A DNA stretch of 64,000 nucleotides, taken from contig NZ_FXAY01000003.1 in assembly GCF_900177685.1 (NCBI RefSeq), forward strand, positions 124,001-188,000, in the 5' to 3' direction. The stretch is from Agreia pratensis. GTDB taxonomy: Bacteria > Actinomycetota > Actinomycetes > Actinomycetales > Microbacteriaceae. The notes beneath the pieces were generated by a model. It was not told the DNA's origin. It did no database searches and saw nothing but the letters and a program-made list of their open reading frames with translations. Numbering within the stretch: position 1 is the first letter of the stretch; every line of letters begins with the position of its first letter. This document shows, piece by piece, positions 1-7,728 of the stretch. A program made the position numbers and the translations under genes.

Positions 1-745
1 GGTAGGTGACGTAGCCGTCGACCTCACCGCTCTCGCCGTAGTGCACCGCGGCACGACGAGCCCGGTCTTCTTCGCCCTCGTCGGTCAGCCTGCCGGAGAT
101 ACGATCCTGGTACGCGGTGTGCCGAGCTATTGAGCCAGGCTGCGCCTCGTGGAAAGCGTCGAACACATCGGGGGCGATGGCGGGAATATCGCCCGGGTCG
201 ACGACGCTGCAGTAGCCCGCAGGCGTCTTCGTGAGTGCGAAACGTGCGTCGGTATCGACGGTGAGGTCGTGGACCCACGTTGCCGCTCCGAAGCCGAAGC
301 GGCGATAGATCGAGGCCTCTGACGCGGTGAGGGCGGCCACGGCGAACCCCGACGCTGCGGCGCGACCGAGATCATCGGTCATCATGCGCCTCAGGATGCC
401 GCGGCGCCGGTGCGTCGCGCGAACGGTCACCGAGGAGATGAGGTGGGCCGGGATCTGAACTCCGGGGCTCACCGTGAGCGGCTTCTCGAACGAGGCAAAG
501 GTGGCCACAGGAATGTCGGGATGCAACGAGTGCTTCGGCGATGCGGTGTCGTACACGCCCGTGAGCTCCTGTGCATCGGCGACGAGGTATCCGGCTACAG
601 CCGCGGCATGAGCAGGCGTCGGCTTGCGCCCATGAAAGCCGAGGAAATCGGCCTCGAGCCAGCCGGCCGTCGGCGCATCCGGGGCGTCGCCGTCGCGGCC
701 TGCGTGAAATGTGCGGTACTCGAGGGAATTCATGGAGGTGCTCAC
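1..745 (-). CDS. Eis-family GNAT N-acetyltransferase (3' end outside window)
   Basis: Hand translation of the minus strand from GTG 745 gives about 248 residues before the window edge, with no stop. The protein begins MSTSMNSLEYRTFHAGRDG and carries the acetyl-CoA loop VTVRATHRRRGILRRMM, then a Tyr-Arg-Arg-Phe-Gly-Phe segment (YRRFGFG), both typical of Eis/YkkB-like acetyltransferases. Family members N-acetylate amines such as aminoglycosides or protein lysines; the substrate here is unknown. The usual length is about 400 aa, so roughly 150 C-terminal residues lie outside. GTG 745 is preferred because a TAACGT box lies 7 nt upstream; ATG 733 is the alternative, but an anti-SD-like ACCTCC lies directly before it. 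Confidence 0.85.
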   Translation of the reverse strand, partial: MSTSMNSLEYRTFHAGRDGDAPDAPTAGWLEADFLGFHGRKPTPAHAAAVAGYLVADAQELTGVYDTASPKHSLHPDIPVATFASFEKPLTVSPGVQIPAHLISSVTVRATHRRRGILRRMMTDDLGRAAASGFAVAALTASEASIYRRFGFGAATWVHDLTVDTDARFALTKTPAGYCSVVDPGDIPAIAPDVFDAFHEAQPGSIARHTAYQDRISGRLTDEGEEDRARRAAVHYGESGEVDGYVTY

Positions 746-752
746 ACCTTCA

Positions 753-758
753 ACGTTA
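753..758 (-). promoter_or_regulatory. Candidate -10 box (TAACGT) for the Eis-like gene
   Basis: On the minus strand TAACGT lies 7 nt before GTG 745, the spacing expected when transcription begins at the start codon. No convincing -35 was found. Confidence 0.3.
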
Positions 759-777
759 GCGCCCGTCATCCGACGTC

Positions 778-3285
778 TCAGTCGATGGGCTCGAGCATTC
801 CCGCTTCGGAGGTGTCGAGCGAGATGGTCGGGAGCGATGAGGTGATCACGCTTCCGTCTGCTCGGAGATTGCCTTCGACGTCGGCGGCGCGTGGGGCGCC
901 AGGCAGTCGAGGGCCCTGGTGATCGAGCCCGATGAGAACGGGCTCGCCCGCCTGCACAGTGACGCGCTCGCCACGAACGAAGACCGTGGCCCTGTCGCCG
1001 TCTTCGACCGTCAATTCGATGTCCGCCTGTCGAACGTCTACCCGCACACGAGTGTCGCGCAGCGTGATGCGGTAGGTGAGTCCCTGCCATTCTTCGGGCA
1101 GGCGGGGGTCGATCGTGATGCGACCACCGTGGTCACGGAAGCCTCCGAACCCGTAGACCAGAGCACTCCACACTCCACCGGTCGACGCGACGTGCACGCC
1201 GTCGGCCGTGTTGTTGTGCAGATCAGCCAAGTCGACGAAGAGGCCCGAGGTGAAGTACTTCAGGGCCAAGCTCGAGTAGCCGACCTCCGCCGCGATGATC
1301 GACTGCACTACGGCCGACAGGGTCGAGTCGCCGGTGGTGATCGGGTCGTAGTAGTCGAAGTCGGCACGCTTCTCGGCCGCCGTGAACTGATCTCCTTGCA
1401 ACAGCAGCGCGAGAACCACGTCTGCCTGCTTCAGCACCTGGAAGCGGTAGATCACCAGAGGGTGGAAATGCAGGAGGAGGGGACGCTTCTCGGGCGGGGT
1501 GTGCGAGAGATCCCAGCGTTCCTTCTCGAGGAACTGGGCGTCCTGCGGGTGGATGCGCAGATTCTCGTCGAAGGGGATGTGCATCGCCTCGGCCGCACGC
1601 GACCATTCGTCGATCTCGGCCTCGTCGAACTTCACCCGAGCGACCATGCGGTCGTACGCCTGCGGGTCCTCTTCGCGGATGCGTGTGACGGCCGCCGCAG
1701 CGGAGCGCAGATTCGAGCGCGCCATGACGTTGGTGTAGAGGTTGTCATTGACGACGGTGGTGTACTCGTCGGGTCCGGTCACGCCGTGGATGTGGAAGAT
1801 ATCTCCACCGTTCGCCCGCCAGAACCCCAGATCAGCCCACATGCGTGCGGTCTCGACCAGAATGTCGATGGCCTCTCGAGCCAAGAAGTCCTCGTCACCG
1901 GTGGCCGACACGTACTGGGTCAGCGCATGCGAGATGTCAGCATCGATGTGGTACTGCGCCGTGCCTGCAGCGTAGTAGGCACTGGATTCGAGACCGTTGA
2001 TGGTGCGCCACGGAAAGAGCGCACCGAGCTGGTTGAGCTCGGTGGCGCGCATGCGGGCGTGGTCGAGCATGGCGTGCCGGAAGCGCAGGGCGTTGCGGGC
2101 GGCGATGGGGGACGTGTAGGTGAGGAAGGGGAGCACATAGACCTCGGTGTCCCAGAAGTAGTGGCCGCCGTAGCCCGATCCGCTGACGCCCTTGGCCGAG
2201 ACTCCCTGACCGTCGGCACGCATCGATGCCTGCGCGAGCTGGAACAGGTTCCACCGGGTTGCCTGCTGAAGCACGGGCTGGCCCGGCAGGACCACATCGG
2301 TGCGTGCCCAGAACTCCGAGAGCCACTCGCGCTGGCGCTCGACGAAAGACTCCATACCCTCGTCACGCGCACGGTCGAGCGTGCGATCGCAGCGGTCTGC
2401 GAGTTCGCGGGTGGGAACACCCGATGACGTGTGATAGCTCACCGTCTTCGTGATGCGAATCGTCTTGCCCTGGTGGGCACGGATTCGATAGACGTGCTTG
2501 GCCAGATCGTCGCCGATCTGGGACGACTCCTCGAACTCGTTCTCGGTCTCGATCGTGTGATCTGCGCCGCAGGCGATCGTCATGCCCGAGTTCGTGCAGC
2601 GATAGCCCAGCACGTAGCGGCCGTCCTCGTCGCGCTTGTAGCGCGGCTGGAGCACCCGATCGGTGAAGGCCTCGGCCTTGCGGGGGTCGAAGTCTTTCGA
2701 CGCAGCGGTTGGCGCGTGATACTCGTCGATGCCGTCTTGTCTGTTGAGGATCTGGCTCGAGATGACAACGGAGGCGTCGGCGTCGAGCAGGGTCACCTCG
2801 TAGTCCATGAATGCAAGGTGCCGGTCGGTGAACGAGACCATACGGCGTGAGTTGATAAGGACCCGTTTGCCTGACGGGGTGCGCCATTCGAGCGAGCGAC
2901 ACAGGATGCCGTCGGCGAAGTCGAGTCTCCGCTCGTACATCGGCAGGTCTGCTTCGGTCAGAACCAGCGGCTCATCGTCGACATAGAGCCTGATGATCTT
3001 GGCATCGGGAGCGTTGACGATGGTCTGCCCGACCCGGGCGAAGCCGAACGCCTCCTCGGCGTGCCTGATCGGCCAGGTCTCATGGAACCCGTTGATGTAC
3101 GTGCCGTGCTCATGGCCGTCTCGGCCCTCGTCGACATTGCCGCGGAGCCCGAGGTAGCCGTTGCCGATAGCGAACAACGTCTCGGTTCTGCCCATGTCTT
3201 TCGAGCTGAAGTCCGTCTCGACGAGAGCCCACTCGTCGAGGGGAAACCGGTTGCGGTCGAGCGGGTCACGGGAGATCAGGTTCAT
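778..3285 (-). CDS. Glycoside hydrolase family 65 disaccharide phosphorylase
   Basis: An 835-residue protein with the GH65 layout: N-terminal beta-sandwich (about 1-280), linker, (alpha/alpha)6 barrel (about 340-720) and C-terminal beta-sheet. The catalytic acid lies in GPDEY (Glu507) and the substrate-pocket motif YFWDTEVY is at about 376-383. GH65 enzymes reversibly phosphorolyse trehalose, maltose, kojibiose or nigerose to glucose plus beta-glucose-1-phosphate; which sugar is used cannot be told by eye. The start overlaps the stop of the upstream beta-phosphoglucomutase by 4 bp (ATGA), so product and consumer of beta-glucose-1-phosphate are translationally coupled. No signal peptide, so it acts in the cytosol on an imported disaccharide. 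Confidence 0.9.
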   Translation of the reverse strand: MNLISRDPLDRNRFPLDEWALVETDFSSKDMGRTETLFAIGNGYLGLRGNVDEGRDGHEHGTYINGFHETWPIRHAEEAFGFARVGQTIVNAPDAKIIRLYVDDEPLVLTEADLPMYERRLDFADGILCRSLEWRTPSGKRVLINSRRMVSFTDRHLAFMDYEVTLLDADASVVISSQILNRQDGIDEYHAPTAASKDFDPRKAEAFTDRVLQPRYKRDEDGRYVLGYRCTNSGMTIACGADHTIETENEFEESSQIGDDLAKHVYRIRAHQGKTIRITKTVSYHTSSGVPTRELADRCDRTLDRARDEGMESFVERQREWLSEFWARTDVVLPGQPVLQQATRWNLFQLAQASMRADGQGVSAKGVSGSGYGGHYFWDTEVYVLPFLTYTSPIAARNALRFRHAMLDHARMRATELNQLGALFPWRTINGLESSAYYAAGTAQYHIDADISHALTQYVSATGDEDFLAREAIDILVETARMWADLGFWRANGGDIFHIHGVTGPDEYTTVVNDNLYTNVMARSNLRSAAAAVTRIREEDPQAYDRMVARVKFDEAEIDEWSRAAEAMHIPFDENLRIHPQDAQFLEKERWDLSHTPPEKRPLLLHFHPLVIYRFQVLKQADVVLALLLQGDQFTAAEKRADFDYYDPITTGDSTLSAVVQSIIAAEVGYSSLALKYFTSGLFVDLADLHNNTADGVHVASTGGVWSALVYGFGGFRDHGGRITIDPRLPEEWQGLTYRITLRDTRVRVDVRQADIELTVEDGDRATVFVRGERVTVQAGEPVLIGLDHQGPRLPGAPRAADVEGNLRADGSVITSSLPTISLDTSEAGMLEPID

Positions 3286-4079
3286 GAGGGTTGCCCTGGG
3301 GTCGGTGTCGAAGAAGAAGAGAGGGGGAGCAGTTCGTCGAGGTCGTCGACGACGATGTCGGCACCGCTGCCCAGAAGCTCGGACGCGCCGGCGCCGCGGT
3401 TCACCCCGAGGACGAGACCGAATTTACCATCGCGTCCGGCCTGGACGCCCGAGTGGGCATCCTCGACGACGACGCACTGCTGCGGCGTCAGTCCGAGCAG
3501 CTCAGCGCCGTAGGCGTAGGTTGCGGGGGACGGCTTGCCGGCGAGACCCTTCTCGGCGGCGACGAGCCCGTCGACGACCACGTCGAAACGGTCACGGATA
3601 CCGGCCGCGCGAAGCACGGGCTCGGCGTTGCGCGAGCTGGAGACGACGGCCACAAGCAGCCCCGCGTCAGCGACGGCATCGAGAAAACGAAGAGATCCCG
3701 GGTACGGAGCGACGCCCTCTGACTGGAGGGTCTCGGTGAAGGCGGAGTTCTTGCGGTTGCCGAGGCCGCAGACCGTCTCGAGTTCGGGCGCGTCCTCCGG
3801 GGTTCCCTCCGGCAGGGTGATCGAACGCGAGGCCAGAAAGGAGCGCACACCGTCGTAACGGGGCTTGCCATCGATGTAGGCGAAGTAGTCGGCATCGGTG
3901 TACGGCTCGTCGATGCCGCGCGACGCGAGATAGGGGGAGAAGAGGCGGGCCCATGCCGACATGTGCACGTCGGCGGTCGGTGTGAGTACTCCATCGAGGT
4001 CGAAGAGCACGGCGTTCAGCGACAGGAGTCGCACGCGTGCATCGATGGTGGAGAGCACCGGGATCGGGGCAGAAGTCAC
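3282..4079 (-). CDS. pgmB: Beta-phosphoglucomutase family HAD hydrolase
   Basis: A HAD-superfamily protein of 265 aa from GTG 4079. It shows the nucleophile motif LFDLDGVLTPTADVH (DxD), motif II VVSSSRN and the motif IV region VVVEDAHSGVQAGRDG. The DGVLTPT.D pattern and the adjoining GH65 gene argue for conversion of beta-glucose-1-phosphate to glucose-6-phosphate rather than a general phosphatase. GTG 4079 is chosen because GAGG lies 6 nt upstream and because the longer reading from GTG 4181 would put a perfect operator-like palindrome inside the coding sequence. First gene of a two-gene operon. Confidence 0.85.
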   Translation of the reverse strand: MTSAPIPVLSTIDARVRLLSLNAVLFDLDGVLTPTADVHMSAWARLFSPYLASRGIDEPYTDADYFAYIDGKPRYDGVRSFLASRSITLPEGTPEDAPELETVCGLGNRKNSAFTETLQSEGVAPYPGSLRFLDAVADAGLLVAVVSSSRNAEPVLRAAGIRDRFDVVVDGLVAAEKGLAGKPSPATYAYGAELLGLTPQQCVVVEDAHSGVQAGRDGKFGLVLGVNRGAGASELLGSGADIVVDDLDELLPLSSSSTPTPGQPS

Positions 4080-4149
4080 AGGAATCCTCGGGGGTTTCTG
4101 AGGCGAAGAAGAAAAGGGGAAGACGTCGGGTAAAGCGGGTAACTCCGCC

Positions 4150-4155
4150 ATAGTA
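4150..4155 (-). promoter_or_regulatory. Candidate -10 (TACTAT) for the pgmB-GH65 operon
   Basis: TACTAT on the minus strand matches the -10 consensus at five of six positions. It lies just downstream of the operator palindrome, so a bound repressor would cover the -35/spacer. No good -35 hexamer is visible. Confidence 0.35.
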
Positions 4156-4165
4156 GCGGCTGCAT

Positions 4166-4177
4166 GGAAACGTTTCC
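4166..4177. promoter_or_regulatory. LacI/GalR-type operator palindrome
   Basis: GGAAACGTTTCC is a perfect 12-bp palindrome with the central CG and flanking A/T tracts typical of LacI-family operators. It lies in the 109-bp gap before the pgmB-GH65 operon, about 87 bp upstream of GTG 4079. The regulator itself is not in the window. The inferred role is sugar-responsive repression of disaccharide phosphorolysis. Confidence 0.65.
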
Positions 4178-4188
4178 GCACTCCACGG

Positions 4189-5064
4189 TCAGCCGGTCAC
4201 GGCGTCGAGATCGAGGAGTTTTTCGGACGCGGTCCAGAGATCTGCAGCAAGGGTGTCGTCTCGAGCCGCCTTGCTGGTTCTGCCATTGGGAACCAGCCCG
4301 TCGAAGTAGGTTCCACTGGGCGCAGCCGGCTCGGCGGCCGAGGCAAGCTCGATCAGCGGCACTGCACCGGTCTCGGGGGTGACGGCGAGCCCACCGTTGC
4401 CGAGCGCATTGCCGAGCCGGAGCATCCATGAACCGGCCCCGAACGAGGTCGTGACGAACCCTGGATGAAACGCATATGCGGTGATGCCGCTGCCCTGAGT
4501 TCTGCGCGCGAGTTCTCGAGTGCCGAGCAGCACCGCGGTCTTCGCCGAGCCGTAGGCCTGCCATCCGCCGAACCACGGTCTGGTGCGCGAGTCGAGGTCG
4601 TCGAGTCGGAGTCGGCCCCAGCGATTCGCCACGCTTCCGGTCGATACAACCGTCACGGAATGCCCCGCCGCCGCTGTTTCGCGCAGTCGCGGCAGTAGAA
4701 GTCTGGTGAGAAGGAAGGGCGCGAGGTGGTTGACCTGGAATGTCGTCTCGTAGCCGTCGACCGTCTGGGAGCGCCGCGAGAAGAGTCCGCCGGCGTTGTT
4801 CGCGAGCACATCGATGCGGTCGAAGCGCTCGAGGAGTTCGTCCGCCACGCGGCGCACGTCAGACAGCGATGCGAAGTCGGCCACGAACGGCTCGGCATTC
4901 GTCATGGATGCGGCCACGTCGCGCGTTCGGTCGGCATCGCGGCCGAGAACGGCAACCCGAGCGCCGCGTCGCGCGAGCTCTTCGGCTGCGGCCCGTCCGA
5001 TCCCCGAACTGGCACCGGTGACGACCACCGTCGCATCGGTCATCGTGCGACTGGTTCGGGTCAC
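4189..5064 (-). CDS. SDR family NAD(P)-dependent oxidoreductase
   Basis: A 291-residue classical-type short-chain dehydrogenase, closest in style to retinol-dehydrogenase/WW-domain-oxidoreductase-like bacterial proteins. It shows the cofactor motif TGASSGIG (16-23), NNAG (89-92), catalytic Ser in VVSTGS (about 141-144) and YGSAK (Tyr171, Lys175). The Arg after the second beta strand (GRDADRTR) suggests NADP(H) preference, an inference. The start overlaps the upstream HExxH gene by 4 bp; Met8 (5043) is an alternative start. Substrate unknown. It is the last gene of a leftward run of coupled genes. Confidence 0.85.
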   Translation of the reverse strand: MTRTSRTMTDATVVVTGASSGIGRAAAEELARRGARVAVLGRDADRTRDVAASMTNAEPFVADFASLSDVRRVADELLERFDRIDVLANNAGGLFSRRSQTVDGYETTFQVNHLAPFLLTRLLLPRLRETAAAGHSVTVVSTGSVANRWGRLRLDDLDSRTRPWFGGWQAYGSAKTAVLLGTRELARRTQGSGITAYAFHPGFVTTSFGAGSWMLRLGNALGNGGLAVTPETGAVPLIELASAAEPAAPSGTYFDGLVPNGRTSKAARDDTLAADLWTASEKLLDLDAVTG

Positions 5065-5459
5065 CGGTAGTTGCCTTTCTCCAGCCCGGCCTCGATTTCG
5101 AAGCGGTTGGTGAGGGGGTTACGACCGGCGAGAAAGTAGAGCACGGGAAAGACCATGCCGTATTTCTTCCATTGCACTCGGTGCACGGCCTCGTGCTCGA
5201 GCACGGGTGGCTTCGTGTTCGTGTCGGTCAGGTAGACCCCTCCCACGCACGAACCCCCGCGCGAGAAAGACCATGTCGGCATGCCCTGGCACACGAAGAG
5301 TCCCTCGACGCGCCTCACCTTTCCGGTGCTGAGCATGAATCCCCAGGCGAGCGCCACCGACGTGGCGTACAGATAGCCGACGCGGGCCAGTGGGGGAGCG
5401 AGCAACACCGACTTCGCGGCCCTGGTCAGCATGGTGTCGGGTATGGCGATCGGCTTCAC
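5061..5459 (-). CDS. Small HExxH-motif protein, possible minimal zincin
   Basis: 132 residues. A hydrophobic stretch at about 28-43 may be membrane-associated. The segment LEHEAVHRVQWKKYG gives HEAVH at 89-93, followed 28-30 residues later by EIEAG, a spacing that could supply a third Glu ligand. A short beta-rich region (CQGMPTWSFSRGG) precedes it, as in the HExxH domain of DUF4157-like proteins. The family is not firmly recognised; similar actinobacterial proteins are often labelled Fe-S oxidoreductase without visible support. Overlaps both neighbours by 4 bp, so it is translated with the flavoprotein and SDR. Proteolytic activity is unproven. Confidence 0.7.
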   Translation of the reverse strand: MKPIAIPDTMLTRAAKSVLLAPPLARVGYLYATSVALAWGFMLSTGKVRRVEGLFVCQGMPTWSFSRGGSCVGGVYLTDTNTKPPVLEHEAVHRVQWKKYGMVFPVLYFLAGRNPLTNRFEIEAGLEKGNYR

Positions 5460-6907
5460 GCGCCGACGGGCCGTCCGTAGGTCTCGAGCAGACGGAGCCA
5501 GATCTCGTTCATGGTCGGGTAGGCGGGAACCGCGTGCCAGAGCCGATCGAGGGGAACCTCAGCGGTCACAGCGATGGTGGCCGCGTGAAGCATCTCTCCT
5601 ACATCGGGGCCGACGAAAGTGACTCCCAGGATGACGCGGCGATCCTCATCGACCACCATGCGTGCAGTGCCTTTGTACCCATCGGCGTGCACGCTGGCAC
5701 CGGCGACGTTGCCGATCTCGTAGTCGACGACACGGGTTCGGTAGCCGGCTTTCTCTGCCGAAGCCGCGGTCAATCCGACCGAAGCGACCTCGGGGTCGCT
5801 GAATGTGACCTGCGGAACGGCGCGGTGGTCGGCTGTGGCGACGTGTGCGCCCCACGGCTCGTCGAACACCGCGCGACCTTCGGCGCGAGCGGCGATCACG
5901 TCGCCGGCGGCTCGAGCCTGGTACTTGCCCTGATGAGTCAGGAGCGCACGGTGGTTGACGTCTCCTGTGGCGTACAGCCAGCCTCCGTCGAACGGTTCAC
6001 CATTGTCGTCGACGACGCGCAGAGTGTCGTCGACCCTGAGCCATTCACCCGGCGTGAGCCCAATGGTCTCGAGTCCGAGGTCGTCGGTGCGCGGAGTACG
6101 CCCTGTGGCCACAAGGAGTTCGTCTGACACCACGGTCGATCCGTCGTCGAGATGGACGACGACGTCGCCGTTCGAGAGTCGGTCTACCGAGGCTGGTGAG
6201 GTGTGCAGGCGGAGAGTCACTCCGAGATCGGAGAGGGAGGCGCCGACGATCTCCCCGGCGAACGGCTCCATGGTGTCGAGGATGCCGTTGCGCGCAATGA
6301 GCGTGACGGCCGAGCCGAGAGTGGCGTAGGCCGTGGCCATCTCGACCGCCACGACGCCGCCGCCGATGATCGAGAGGCGTGGCGGGATCGACTGCGCGCT
6401 CGTGGCCTCGCGGCTTGTCCACGGCCGGGACTCCGCCAGTCCTGGAATATCCGGCAGCAGCGCCGCGGAGCCGGTCGACACAGCGATCGCGTGTGTTGCC
6501 GAGTACCTGGTCGTCGTGCCGTCGGCGCCCGTCACCTCAATCTGCTTCGGGCCGATGAAGCGGGCGTACCCGCGGATGAGGTCGATGCCCGCGCTGACGA
6601 CCCAGTCGGCCTGGCCCGCGTCTTTCCAGTCTTTCGTGAACGAGTTGCGCCGCTTCAGTACCGCCGAGACGTCGATATCGCCCGTAACGGCTTCTTCAGC
6701 ACCCTCGACCGAGCGGGCTGCGCGCAGCACTGCGCCGCTTCTCAGCAGAGCCTTGGACGGCATACACGCCCAGTAGCTGCATTCGCCCCCGACGAGTTCG
6801 CTCTCTACCAGGGCTGTTCGCAAGCCGCCCTGAACCGCGCGGTCTGCGACGTTCTCGCCGATGGCGCCGGCTCCGATGACGATGAGGTCGTATTCGGTCG
6901 TTGTCAT
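5456..6907 (-). CDS. FAD-dependent pyridine nucleotide-disulfide oxidoreductase
   Basis: A 483-residue flavoprotein of the lipoamide dehydrogenase/mercuric reductase fold. It has FAD motif GAGAIG (12-17), redox pair GGECSYWACMPSK (Cys43, Cys48), the NAD(P)-binding motif IIGGGVVAVEMA, then the central and dimerisation domains. The C-terminal signature is AYPTMNE where lipoamide dehydrogenases have a catalytic His before Pro-Thr; here the residue is Tyr, as in some MerA-like enzymes. The open frame extends upstream to 7441, but that part overlaps the crotonase gene and is not coding; ATG 6907 begins with the FAD-binding strand. Physiological substrate unknown. Confidence 0.9.
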   Translation of the reverse strand: MTTTEYDLIVIGAGAIGENVADRAVQGGLRTALVESELVGGECSYWACMPSKALLRSGAVLRAARSVEGAEEAVTGDIDVSAVLKRRNSFTKDWKDAGQADWVVSAGIDLIRGYARFIGPKQIEVTGADGTTTRYSATHAIAVSTGSAALLPDIPGLAESRPWTSREATSAQSIPPRLSIIGGGVVAVEMATAYATLGSAVTLIARNGILDTMEPFAGEIVGASLSDLGVTLRLHTSPASVDRLSNGDVVVHLDDGSTVVSDELLVATGRTPRTDDLGLETIGLTPGEWLRVDDTLRVVDDNGEPFDGGWLYATGDVNHRALLTHQGKYQARAAGDVIAARAEGRAVFDEPWGAHVATADHRAVPQVTFSDPEVASVGLTAASAEKAGYRTRVVDYEIGNVAGASVHADGYKGTARMVVDEDRRVILGVTFVGPDVGEMLHAATIAVTAEVPLDRLWHAVPAYPTMNEIWLRLLETYGRPVGA

Positions 6908-6921
6908 GGTGCTTTCCTTCG

Positions 6922-7728
6922 TCAGTGGCCGGTGAACCGAGCTGTCGTGCGGGTGGCGAACGCTTCGAGCCCGATTCGCGCATCGTCGCTCGAGGCGAGG
7001 CGGACGAGGGCGGGTTGAAGCTCTGCCTCGGCGGCCGCATCGCCCGAGCGCACGGCGAGTCTGGCGTTGGCAAGCGCTGCCTGCACAGCGAGGGGCGCCT
7101 GTGCCGCGACGCGCTCGGCCAGCTCGAGTGCGCGGTCGAACTGCGTTCCATCGGGAACGACCTCCTGCACCAGGCCGATCCGAAGAGCCTCTGCCGCGTC
7201 GAACATGTCGCCCGTCAGAATCCATCGCATGGCGTTTCCCCAGCCGACGGCACGAGGAAAGCGCACGGTCGCACCGCCGAAGGGCAGGATGCCACGACTC
7301 ACCTCGAGCTGACCGAATCGCGTCGAATCCGCCGCGACGACGATATCGCTGGCGAGCATCAATTCGATTCCGAGCGTCAGACAGATTCCCTGCACAGCCA
7401 TGACGACCGGCTTGCTCAGGCTTCGGCCCGAGACCTGCCACGGATTGATGCCGTCGGCATCGACGTAGTCGATTCCCGATTCTGTGATGCGCGGGCCGAT
7501 ATCGGCGAGATCGAGTCCGGCGGTGAAATGGTCACCGGCCGCGTGCACGAGACCGACGCGCAACTCAGCATCGGAGTCGAGCTCGCCGTAAGCCGCCGAG
7601 AGTTGCTGCAGCATCGAGAAATCTGCGGCGTTGCGCTTGTCGGGCCTGTGAAGCTGAATCAGCAGAACGTGCCCGCGCTTCTCGGTCACGATCCGGGTCT
7701 CATCTGGCCGGCTGTCGGATTCGGTCAT
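6922..7728 (-). CDS. Enoyl-CoA hydratase/isomerase (crotonase) family protein
   Basis: A 268-residue crotonase-fold protein. The oxyanion-hole segments are HAAGDHFTAGLDL and AVQGICLTLGIELMLASD, and the usual second catalytic region is QLEVSRGILPFGG. A Glu is present in both regions (GIEL and QLEV), so a hydratase or isomerase is possible; the family also contains hydrolases and decarboxylases. The start overlaps the upstream arginase-family gene by 4 bp, and the flavoprotein follows after 14 bp. No other beta-oxidation gene lies nearby, so the CoA substrate cannot be inferred from context. Confidence 0.88.
   Translation of the reverse strand: MTESDSRPDETRIVTEKRGHVLLIQLHRPDKRNAADFSMLQQLSAAYGELDSDAELRVGLVHAAGDHFTAGLDLADIGPRITESGIDYVDADGINPWQVSGRSLSKPVVMAVQGICLTLGIELMLASDIVVAADSTRFGQLEVSRGILPFGGATVRFPRAVGWGNAMRWILTGDMFDAAEALRIGLVQEVVPDGTQFDRALELAERVAAQAPLAVQAALANARLAVRSGDAAAEAELQPALVRLASSDDARIGLEAFATRTTARFTGH

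Noticed and set aside
919-2427. 502-codon plus-strand frame within the GH65 gene
   Set aside because: Antisense shadow of a complete GH65 reading frame.
6908-7441. Upstream extension of the flavoprotein frame (to 661 aa)
   Set aside because: It overlaps the well-supported crotonase gene, is Arg-rich nonsense in composition, and the FAD-binding strand begins right at ATG 6907.
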